The notes beneath the pieces were generated by a model. The model made no database searches and was not told where the DNA came from. It was given only the letters and a program-made list of their open reading frames with translations. This document shows positions 33,753 to 40,416 of a DNA stretch of 40,416 nucleotides, one piece after another. The stretch covers positions 1 to 40,416 of the forward strand of contig JAJEBF010000039.1 in assembly GCA_022824025.1 (NCBI GenBank). The letters run 5' to 3'. The position numbers and the translations under genes are program-made. The DNA is from Caldilineaceae bacterium. GTDB lineage: Bacteria; Chloroflexota; Anaerolineae; Caldilineales; Caldilineaceae. Positions within the stretch are counted from its first letter, which is position 1, and every line of letters begins with the position of its first letter.

Positions 33753-34112
33753 CTAACCCTCGCTTGCTGTGGGCAGCGGCTCCCTGGTGCGCCTGTCAAT
33801 CCGCAACTTGTCTTCGCCTTCAAACCGGTACCCGGCGCGTGTCACCTCGTTGTCCGTACCCACCAGCGCCACATTGCTTATATGTACCGGCGCCTCAAGC
33901 TCGATGCGCCCCGTCTGCGTCCGCACTGTCGGGCTCCGACGCTGGTGCTTCGTAACAAAGTTCGCGCCCGCCACAACAACATACACCCGATTGGGATCGT
34001 AGCGGCCCTTCTTGTCCTTCTTGCGGATTACGCTCTGCACTTCACCACGGTGCCCCTTGTCATTGCCGGCGATCACTTCAACCAGGTCGCCCTTCCTGAT
34101 CTTTACACTCAT
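33753..34112 (-). CDS. rplX: 50S ribosomal protein L24
   Basis: A 119-residue initiator of 50S assembly, with the KOW motif KGDLVEVIAGNDKGHRGEV at the start, then NRVYVVVAGANFVTKHQR and APVHISNVALV. GATGAGGG lies immediately above the ATG. Confidence 0.98.
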   Translation of the reverse strand: MSVKIRKGDLVEVIAGNDKGHRGEVQSVIRKKDKKGRYDPNRVYVVVAGANFVTKHQRRSPTVRTQTGRIELEAPVHISNVALVGTDNEVTRAGYRFEGEDKLRIDRRTREPLPTASEG

Positions 34113-34180
34113 CCCTCATCTCCTCAATTCCTGAACGACCCGTCCGCCGGCTCGCCCTTCCTGAAGCCCGCCAGCTGCCC

Positions 34181-34549
34181 TCAAAGCACCTCCGGCGCCA
34201 GCGACACAATCTTCATATAACCGTGGTCCCGTAACTCCCGCGCAACCGGGCCAAAAATGCGGGTGCCCCGGGGATTCCTGTTGTCATCTATCAAAACAGC
34301 CGCATTCTCATCGAACCGAATGTAGCTGCCGTCCTTGCGCCGGACCGGACGCCGTGTGCGCACAATGACCGCCCGCACAATCTCGCCCTTCTTCACCGAC
34401 GCCGCCGGGCTGGAAGATTTGACCGTCGCCACGATGACGTCTCCGATGCCGCCGTAACGCCGCGTACTCCCCCCTCGAACCCGTATCGTCAACAACTCTT
34501 TCGCGCCTGTATTGTCGGCCACCCGCAGCCGGCTCTCCTGTTGAATCAT
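34181..34549 (-). CDS. rplN: 50S ribosomal protein L14
   Basis: The 122-residue protein lies at the subunit interface. [20 protein letters not shown] and the C-terminal [20 protein letters not shown] are near-universal L14 signatures. Confidence 0.98.
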   Translation of the reverse strand: MIQQESRLRVADNTGAKELLTIRVRGGSTRRYGGIGDVIVATVKSSSPAASVKKGEIVRAVIVRTRRPVRRKDGSYIRFDENAAVLIDDNRNPRGTRIFGPVARELRDHGYMKIVSLAPEVL

Positions 34550-34585
34550 AGCTCCATACCTCTTCTCTTGCCGCCCCGTCTTGTC

Positions 34586-34843
34586 TTAGACGACAACCGC
34601 ACGGTCAAGTATCTCTGAAACATAAAATCTCTTGTCTTTGCTCAGCGGCCGGCATTCACGAATCTGGACCGTGTCTCCCACCCGACAAGAATTTTCCGGA
34701 TCGTGGGCCTTGTATTTCTTATGCGACTTGACAACCTTGCCATACAGGGCATGGCGCGCCGTGCGCCCCACTTCGACAACCACAGTCTTGTCCATCTTGT
34801 CGCTGGTGACCACGCCTACCAACTCCCGTCTTCGCTCGCGCAT
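34586..34843 (-). CDS. rpsQ: 30S ribosomal protein S17
   Basis: The 85-residue primary 16S-binding protein. ELVGVVTSDKMDKTVVVEV, KYKAHDPENSCRVGDTVQI and ECRPLSKDKRFYV are family motifs. It follows rpmC by five bases. Confidence 0.98.
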   Translation of the reverse strand: MRERRRELVGVVTSDKMDKTVVVEVGRTARHALYGKVVKSHKKYKAHDPENSCRVGDTVQIRECRPLSKDKRFYVSEILDRAVVV

Positions 34844-34848
34844 TCCCC

Positions 34849-35058
34849 TTACTCCTCTTCCTCTTCGGCCATCAACTCCCGCTCACGCAATATCGTCTTG
34901 ATCCGCGCAATCTCTCGCCGAACCTGACCCTTGCGCGCCGTGTTTGTCAACTGCCCGGTCGCTTTCTGAAAGCGCAAATTGAACAACTCCTGATACCCCT
35001 CGTCCAACCGGGTATACAGTTCACTCTCCGTCAGCGGGCGCAACTCATGTGCTTTCAT
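34849..35058 (-). CDS. rpmC: 50S ribosomal protein L29
   Basis: The 69-residue exit-tunnel protein starts at the ATG at 35058, with the strong GAGGAGGAGGAG site just upstream. [20 protein letters not shown] and [17 protein letters not shown] are typical, and the acidic AEEEEE tail is an addition. Confidence 0.97.
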   Translation of the reverse strand: MKAHELRPLTESELYTRLDEGYQELFNLRFQKATGQLTNTARKGQVRREIARIKTILRERELMAEEEEE

Positions 35059-35081
35059 CTCTCCTCCTCCTCGCCTCCGCG

Positions 35082-35495
35082 TCAAACATCCTGTCGGGCC
35101 ACAAACTGCGTGCCCATCGGCAACTTGTGCGCGGCCAGGCGGAAGGCCTCACGCGCCTGCACTTCATCTACACCGGCAATCTCAAAAACCATCCGGCCCG
35201 GCTTCACCACCGCAACCCAATGGTCGACATTCCCCTTGCCAGAACCCATTCTGGTCTCGGCCGCCCGCTCCGTTACCGGCTTGTCCGGAAAGATGCGAAT
35301 CCACACCTTGCCGCCGCGCCGCACATAACGAACAATCGCCCGACGCGCCGCCTCAATCTGGCGGCTCGTAACCCAACATGGCTCGGTTGCCTGCAGGCCA
35401 TATGTGCCAAAATCAATCCGATTGCCCCGCGACGCCATCCCTCGCATCCGGCCGCGGTGCATCTTACGAAATTTAACCCGCTTAGGCATCAACAT
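35082..35495 (-). CDS. rplP: 50S ribosomal protein L16
   Basis: The 137-residue protein helps position A-site t[43 protein letters not shown] and [20 protein letters not shown] are L16 signatures. Confidence 0.98.
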   Translation of the reverse strand: MLMPKRVKFRKMHRGRMRGMASRGNRIDFGTYGLQATEPCWVTSRQIEAARRAIVRYVRRGGKVWIRIFPDKPVTERAAETRMGSGKGNVDHWVAVVKPGRMVFEIAGVDEVQAREAFRLAAHKLPMGTQFVARQDV

Positions 35496-35555
35496 TGTCT
35501 ACTCTCCATCCCGCCTCATATTGGTCCGGTCGCCGCCTGTCTTGGGCAGTTGCCT

Positions 35556-36230
35556 CTACTCGCTCGCAGCCATCTCCGCATACCGTGCATGGTACTCCTC
35601 ACCCGGTAGCACTTCCCCGTGGTATACCCATGCCTTCACGCCAATCAGGCCGTATGTCGTGTTCGCCTCGGCAGTCCCGTAATCGATCGCCGCCCGCAAC
35701 GTATGGCGCGGCACCTGCCCGTCGCGAATCGTGTCCACGCGCCCCATCTCGCTGCCGCCCAGACGCCCGGCCACCTGGATCATGATCCCTTCGGCCCCGG
35801 TCCGCATCGCACGTCCCGCCGCCTGCTTCATCGCACGCTTCCAGCTGATGCGGCGCTCCAGCTGCTCCGCCACATTCTCCGAAACCAACTGGGCGTCCGT
35901 CTCCGGCTTGTCAATCTCGCGCACGTCGATCTTCACCTTCTTGTTCGTCAACTCCTGCAGATTCACCCGCAGCACATTCACATTCGCGCCCTTGCGCCCA
36001 ATGATGATCCCGGGCTTGGCCGTATTGATGATCACGTGAACCTGGTTGGGCTGACGTTCTATCTCGATAAAACTGATGCCCGCTCGCGGCGCATCACGGT
36101 GAATCATCGCCCGAATATCCCGATCCTCACCAAGCTGATTCACATAATCATGCCCCGTGGCAAACCATCGACTCTTGTGTTCCTTGATGATGCCCAGGCG
36201 AAAACCGGTCGGATGTACTTTGCGTCCCAT
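35556..36230 (-). CDS. rpsC: 30S ribosomal protein S3
   Basis: The 224-residue mRNA-entry protein. [19 protein letters not shown] opens it, the KH domain shows [16 protein letters not shown], and [20 protein letters not shown] leads the C-terminal domain. AGGAGG lies four bases above the ATG. Confidence 0.98.
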   Translation of the reverse strand: MGRKVHPTGFRLGIIKEHKSRWFATGHDYVNQLGEDRDIRAMIHRDAPRAGISFIEIERQPNQVHVIINTAKPGIIIGRKGANVNVLRVNLQELTNKKVKIDVREIDKPETDAQLVSENVAEQLERRISWKRAMKQAAGRAMRTGAEGIMIQVAGRLGGSEMGRVDTIRDGQVPRHTLRAAIDYGTAEANTTYGLIGVKAWVYHGEVLPGEEYHARYAEMAASE

Positions 36231-36288
36231 TGGGCCTCCTTGCGCAGCGCCGGCAGCCCCGTAAGACCACCCCGCCGCTGTTCGTCGA

Positions 36289-36633
36289 CTACTCGTCGTC
36301 CAAACGCTCTTCCAGAACTACCGTAATATGCGAGGAGCGGCGAATCCATGGCTTGAACCGGCCGCGCGCCCCAAATCGCCGCCAGCGCCGGTTCGGCGCC
36401 TGATCGGCATAGATCCTGCTGATGTACAACTCATCAGCTTCCAGGCCGAAATTCTCAACACCGTTGGCGATCGCGCTCTTCAACGTCTTCGCAACCACCC
36501 GCGCCGCCTGTTGAGGCATGAACTGCAACAACGTCAACGCCTCCTCGGCCGGCCGCCCACGCATCTCATCCAATACCAGGCGCGCCTTCTGTGGGCTTAT
36601 CCCTGTATACTTGGTAACTGCTCGAACTTCCAT
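36289..36633 (-). CDS. rplV: 50S ribosomal protein L22
   Basis: The 114-residue exit-tunnel protein with [40 protein letters not shown] and the tunnel-loop [18 protein letters not shown]. Confidence 0.98.
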   Translation of the reverse strand: MEVRAVTKYTGISPQKARLVLDEMRGRPAEEALTLLQFMPQQAARVVAKTLKSAIANGVENFGLEADELYISRIYADQAPNRRWRRFGARGRFKPWIRRSSHITVVLEERLDDE

Positions 36634-36695
36634 CGTACGCGCTCCCCTATCTCCAGGATGGAGGAATATGCAACTATCGACTCAAAACCGAATCC

Positions 36696-36977
36696 CTACA
36701 ACTGGCGGGTGCTTCTCTCCGACCTGATATGGCCGCGGAAGAATCGCGTCGGCGCAAACTCACCCAACTTGTGCCCCACCATGTTCTCCGTTATGTAAAT
36801 CGGCACATGCCGCCGCCCATCGTGAATCGCCAGCGTATGCCCGACAAACTGCGGAAAAATCGTCGATGACCGCGACCACGTCTTGAGCACCTTCCGCTCT
36901 CCGGCCCGGTTCATGTCTTCAATCTTCTTCAGTAACCGCGGCTCAACAAACGGTCCCTTCTTCAGGCTGCGTCCCAT
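36696..36977 (-). CDS. rpsS: 30S ribosomal protein S19
   Basis: The 93-residue head protein has [39 protein letters not shown] and [20 protein letters not shown], the usual S19 landmarks. Confidence 0.98.
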   Translation of the reverse strand: MGRSLKKGPFVEPRLLKKIEDMNRAGERKVLKTWSRSSTIFPQFVGHTLAIHDGRRHVPIYITENMVGHKLGEFAPTRFFRGHIRSERSTRQL

Positions 36978-37007
36978 CGATTCCCCTCCACTTCTCCAGG
37001 TTTCCCG

Positions 37008-37841
37008 CTATCGACGCTCACTGCCGCGCCGCACAATAAACTTGCCCGTCCTCTTGTTGCGCCGCGTTCGCTTACCGCGCGCAGGCTGCCCCCACGGCGT
37101 CTTCGGCCCAGGCATCCCAATCGGTGACCGTCCCTCGCCGCCACCGTGCGGATGGGACGAAGGATCCATCGCAACACCCCGCACCGACGGCCGAAATCCC
37201 AGCCAGCGCCGCCGTCCTGCTTTGCCCATCGATATGTTGCTATGGTCCGGATTCGATACCTGTCCTATCGTCGCCAAACAGTCCATCTCAATGTAGCGAA
37301 CCTCACCGCTCGGCAGGCGTACCTGCGCTCGCGGGCCCTCTTTGGCAACCAGCTGCGCCGAAACGCCCGCGCTGCGCACCAACTGCGCGCCCCGGCCAGG
37401 GTACAACTCGATGTTGTGTATCTGCGTTCCCGGCGGAATATTGCGTACCGGCAACGCATTGCCCGGCCGTATGTCCGCGTTCGGGCCCGACTCCAAAACA
37501 TCGCCCACCTGAACGCCCAACGGCGCAACAATGTAACGCTTTTCACCATCCTCAAAGGTCAACAAAGCAATGCGGGCACTGCGATTTGGGTCGTATTCAA
37601 TCGACGTAACCCGCGCCGGAGCCCCCCATCTGTCCCGCCTGAAGTCGATGACCCGGTAAAGCCGCTTATGGCCGCCGCCGCGGTGCCGGACAGTGATCCG
37701 CCCCTGGCTGTTGCGCCCCCCTGTCCTGTGCAAAGTTTCCGTCAACGACCGCTCCGGCTTCTTCCGCGTAATCGTCTCAAATGTCGAGACACTCATGTCC
37801 CGTCGCCCCGGAGACGTGGGACGGTATATCTTCACTGGCAT
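37008..37841 (-). CDS. rplB: 50S ribosomal protein L2
   Basis: The 277-residue peptidyl-transferase-centre protein. The ATG at 37841 gives the normal opening [17 protein letters not shown], and GGAG lies about ten bases above it. The core has [20 protein letters not shown] and [21 protein letters not shown] 22-codon open extension upstream overlaps no gene but lacks family support. Confidence 0.98.
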   Translation of the reverse strand: MPVKIYRPTSPGRRDMSVSTFETITRKKPERSLTETLHRTGGRNSQGRITVRHRGGGHKRLYRVIDFRRDRWGAPARVTSIEYDPNRSARIALLTFEDGEKRYIVAPLGVQVGDVLESGPNADIRPGNALPVRNIPPGTQIHNIELYPGRGAQLVRSAGVSAQLVAKEGPRAQVRLPSGEVRYIEMDCLATIGQVSNPDHSNISMGKAGRRRWLGFRPSVRGVAMDPSSHPHGGGEGRSPIGMPGPKTPWGQPARGKRTRRNKRTGKFIVRRGSERR

Positions 37842-37915
37842 AAAATCTATCTCCGTTCGACAAAGGTTTGAAGAGAGAAACCGTCGCGCCCGTTTCTCAA
37901 CGCCCATCCCGACCG

Positions 37916-38206
37916 CTAAACACCCTCAAAGAACTGGATGCTGTCACCTTCACTCAACGTCACAATCGCCTTCTTCCACGGCGACTTCCGCACCACCTTG
38001 CGTCGACCCCGCATCCCCGTCTTGGCCGGCATCTTCATCACCCGTACGTCGACGACGCTCACCCTGAACGCAGTCTCCACCGCATCGCGTATCTGATGCT
38101 TATTGGCGCGCGTATCGACCTCAAATGTGTACTGATTGTAGAAATCAGCCGCATCGTACGACTTCTCGGTAATGACCGGACGCTTTATCACTTCATAAAC
38201 GTGCAT
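37916..38206 (-). CDS. rplW: 50S ribosomal protein L23
   Basis: The 96-residue tunnel-exit docking protein for trigger factor and [22 protein letters not shown] and [18 protein letters not shown] are typical. The ATG at 38206 is preceded by GAGGAGAAGACG. Confidence 0.97.
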   Translation of the reverse strand: MHVYEVIKRPVITEKSYDAADFYNQYTFEVDTRANKHQIRDAVETAFRVSVVDVRVMKMPAKTGMRGRRKVVRKSPWKKAIVTLSEGDSIQFFEGV

Positions 38207-38284
38207 CGTCTTCTCCTCGTATCGGACACCGACCCGCACTCGCGGAACGCCGCCAACTGCCCGGATCGCCGAACTGCGCCGCAG

Positions 38285-38908
38285 CTAGGCAAGCCAGTCG
38301 TGAATCATCTCGACCGAAGTCCGCGGCAAGAGAAGCGTGTCATGGCCCAGCAGATCCTGTATATTCAGATTGCCGCTGAGAACTGTTTTCGCCTGCGGCA
38401 GATTGCTGATCGACTTCTCCACAGCCATGTCCCGCGCCGGCAATATAACCAGCACACTCCCGCTGTCCAATCCCAAATCGGTCAGCGTCCGCACAAAATC
38501 CTTCGTCTTCGGCGCTTCCATCGCCAGCTGCTCCAACACCACAATCTGCTCCGCCCCTGCCTTGACGCTCAGCGCGCTCCGCAACGCCGCCCTGCGCATC
38601 TTCTTCGGCATCTTCTTGGTATACTTGCGCGGCGTCGGCCCAAATGCCGTCCCGCCGCCAACCCAAATGGGCGACCGAATCGAGCCATGCCGCGCCCGCC
38701 CCGTGCCCTTCTGACGCCAAGGCTTGCGCCCGCCCCCGCGAACCTCGCTACGAGACTTCGTCTTGTGCGTTCCCGTCCGGGCGTTCGCCAACTGCCTCAC
38801 CAGCGCCTGGTGCATCAGCCCCCGGTTGACCGGGGCGGCAAATACCGTGTCCTCCAACTGCATCTGACCGACCTCTTCACCGGCCATATTCTTGATTGGC
38901 ACTTCCAC
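38285..38908 (-). CDS. rplD: 50S ribosomal protein L4
   Basis: The 207-residue protein has the tunnel loop GGGRKPWRQKGTGRARHGS and FGPTPRKYTKKMPKKMRRAA. It starts with GTG, with GGAGG seven bases upstream. In E. coli L4 represses the S10 operon; no such leader was recognised here. Confidence 0.97.
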   Translation of the reverse strand: MEVPIKNMAGEEVGQMQLEDTVFAAPVNRGLMHQALVRQLANARTGTHKTKSRSEVRGGGRKPWRQKGTGRARHGSIRSPIWVGGGTAFGPTPRKYTKKMPKKMRRAALRSALSVKAGAEQIVVLEQLAMEAPKTKDFVRTLTDLGLDSGSVLVILPARDMAVEKSISNLPQAKTVLSGNLNIQDLLGHDTLLLPRTSVEMIHDWLA

Positions 38909-38968
38909 CGTTTCGCCTCCGTACCAGTAGCCGCCGGCTCGTCTATCTACGAACCACCCGCAAAAATC

Positions 38969-39598
38969 TTACGCCTTAACCGCCGTCCGTACCATCACCA
39001 AGCCCTGATTCGGACCAGGTATCGAACCTTGAACAGCAATCAGATTCCGCTCCGCATCCACCAGGGCAACCTTCAAATTCTGCACGGTCACCCGCTCATT
39101 TCCCATCTGTCCCGCGCCCTTGCTGCCCGGAAACGTATGCCCCGGGTACGTGCCCGCCCCGCGCGAGCCGGGCGCCCGGTGCCTGTCCGACTGACCATGC
39201 GTCTTGGGACCGCCGCGGAACCCGTGCCGCTTGACGCCGCCGGCAAATCCCTTCCCCTTCGACGTGCCAGTCACATCCACCAACTCGCCCTCGGCAAATA
39301 CGTCCGCCTTGATCACATCGCCCAGCACATGGCCCGCCTCGCTCTGCAAGCGAAACTCGCGGACAAATCGCAGCTTCGGCACGTTCGCCTTCCTCAAATG
39401 ACCGAGCTGGCCCCGGGTCAACTTGCGATCCGGCAACTCCTCAAAACCAACCTGAATCGCATTGTACCCATCACCATCTTCAGCCTTCACCTGTGTCACA
39501 TAACAGGGACCAGCCTCAATGACCGTAACCGGCACCACCTCGCCGCTCTCATCAAACAGCTGGGTCATCCCTACCTTGCGGCCCAATATACCTTTCAC
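38969..39598 (-). CDS. rplC: 50S ribosomal protein L3
   Basis: The 209-residue early-assembly protein, with KGILGRKVGMTQLFDESGEV, GTSKGKGFAGGVKRHGFRGG and the GPKTHGQSDRHRAPGS loop. It starts with GTG, preceded by GGAGGAG. About 130 bases without a gene separate it from rpsJ. Confidence 0.98.
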   Translation of the reverse strand: MKGILGRKVGMTQLFDESGEVVPVTVIEAGPCYVTQVKAEDGDGYNAIQVGFEELPDRKLTRGQLGHLRKANVPKLRFVREFRLQSEAGHVLGDVIKADVFAEGELVDVTGTSKGKGFAGGVKRHGFRGGPKTHGQSDRHRAPGSRGAGTYPGHTFPGSKGAGQMGNERVTVQNLKVALVDAERNLIAVQGSIPGPNQGLVMVRTAVKA

Positions 39599-39732
39599 TT
39601 GCTCCTCCAGAATCGACAGCGCGCCCGATTACGCTCGAACGACTGCCGCATCGCACAACCAGGCCCATCGCCCAACGAACGGCCCAATGCCGTCGCGAAC
39701 GATCCTCGCCGCACGCAGCTGCAATCTGAGCC

Positions 39733-40041
39733 CTATAGCTTAATCTCAATATCGACACCGGCCGGCAAATTCAGACGAGTCAGATTCTCAATCGTCTTGT
39801 TGCCTGGATCCACCACATCGATCAAGCGCTTGTGAGTTCGTATCTCGAACTGCTCACGACTGTCCTTGTCGATGAACGGCGACCGCATCACCGTGAACTT
39901 CTCGATCCTCGTAGGCAGAGGCACAGGCCCTACCACCTGGGCGCCCGTCTGCTCGGCAGCAGTGACGATCTGCTGTGCCGACGCATCCAGGACGCGGTGA
40001 TCGTATGCCTTGAGCTTGATCCGGATCTTCTGCTTTGCCAT
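39733..40041 (-). CDS. rpsJ: 30S ribosomal protein S10
   Basis: The 102-residue head protein, also NusE, the partner of NusB in antitermination. [39 protein letters not shown] and [16 protein letters not shown] are universal. The ATG at 40041 has only a weak GAGAGAAG site above it. It is the first gene after the tuf terminator. Confidence 0.98.
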   Translation of the reverse strand: MAKQKIRIKLKAYDHRVLDASAQQIVTAAEQTGAQVVGPVPLPTRIEKFTVMRSPFIDKDSREQFEIRTHKRLIDVVDPGNKTIENLTRLNLPAGVDIEIKL

Positions 40042-40072
40042 GTATTCTTCTCTCTTATCGTGGCCCAGGAAC

Positions 40073-40104
40073 AAAAAAATGTGGCGAGTGCGTCCACTCG
40101 CCAC
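40073..40104 (-). terminator. Intrinsic terminator between tuf and rpsJ
   Basis: On the minus strand GTGGCGAGTG, loop GACG and CACTCGCCAC form a perfect 10-bp stem, followed by A and seven T. The hairpin begins nine bases past the tuf stop. rpsJ starts only 32 bases after the T-run. Confidence 0.92.
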
Positions 40105-40112
40105 CTACCACT

Positions 40113-40416
40113 CTATTCAATGATCTCGGTAATCGCGCCGGCAGCGACGGTGCGGCCGCCTTCGCGGATGGCAAAACGGCCGCCGGTCTCAATGGCAACC
40201 GGCGAAATCAACTCCACGTCCATCGTCACATTGTCGCCGGGCATCACCATCTCCACACCCGCAGGCAGGTCGATCGAACCGGTGATGTCCATGGTGCGGA
40301 TGTAGAACTGAGGACGGTATCCCTTGAAGAAGGGCGTGTGTCGTCCACCCTCCTCCTTGCGCAAGACATAGACCTCCGCCTTGAAATGCGTGTGCGGCGT
40401 GATGCTGCCGGGCTTG
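40113..40416 (-). CDS. tuf: Elongation factor Tu, C-terminal part (runs off the window)
   Basis: The last 100 codons of EF-Tu, which delivers aminoacyl-tRNA to the ribosome. [37 protein letters not shown] and [17 protein letters not shown] are characteristic of domain 3. The rest lies beyond the window edge at 40416, on the minus strand. Its closeness to rpsJ shows the usual str-S10 gene order. Confidence 0.97.
   Translation of the reverse strand, partial: KPGSITPHTHFKAEVYVLRKEEGGRHTPFFKGYRPQFYIRTMDITGSIDLPAGVEMVMPGDNVTMDVELISPVAIETGGRFAIREGGRTVAAGAITEIIE

Noticed and set aside
37868..39835. 655-codon plus-strand frame opposite L23, L4 and L3
   Set aside because: It is a shadow of the ribosomal-protein genes in a GC-rich genome, with no family resemblance.
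1..40416. CRISPR array, tRNA or rRNA genes, insertion sequences, prophage
   Set aside because: No regularly spaced identical repeats, no transposase or integrase motifs, and no tRNA or rRNA-like segment were seen while reading both strands.

Overview
The window looks like chromosomal sequence from a GC-rich member of Chloroflexota, probably Anaerolineae or Caldilineae. The gene content and the order gap, pgk, small unknown gene, tpiA fit that group, as do the archaeal-type thiolase next to a Zn-ribbon OB-fold protein and the TrpB2 synthase. This placement is an inference from gene order and protein character. No rRNA, tRNA, CRISPR array, IS element or prophage was seen.

Region 1-4.9 kb (minus strand) holds an envelope-stress set: an OmpR-type regulator, its overlapping histidine kinase and a membrane-anchored HtrA-type protease. 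The protease gene has its own promoter with a tandem 11-bp repeat that could be the regulator's binding site. A DUF2231 membrane protein lies upstream. Region 5.2-7.0 kb (plus) is msrP-msrQ, a periplasmic methionine-sulfoxide repair system. Region 7.0-13.8 kb (minus) holds a Cys-rich protein, a possible winged-helix protein, a thiolase with its DUF35 partner, a lipoprotein and folC.

Region 14.2-18.8 kb (plus) is a lower-glycolysis cluster (gap, pgk, a 125-aa unknown, tpiA) followed by an HExxH membrane protein. Region 18.8-21.5 kb (minus) carries trpB2, trxA with a clear promoter and terminator, and a divergent MogA/MoaB-like protein.

From 40.4 kb down to 21.65 kb, all on the minus strand, runs one long ribosomal-protein super-cluster: the tuf 3' end, a terminator, then S10, spc and alpha gene sets continuing through secY, adk, map, rpoA and rplQ into truA, rplM and rpsI. 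It ends at an intrinsic terminator. infA is absent from its usual place between map and rpmJ. Most of the window is housekeeping. The less ordinary signals are regulatory repeats and hairpins, degenerate GGATT-type intergenic repeats, and several poorly characterised conserved proteins.
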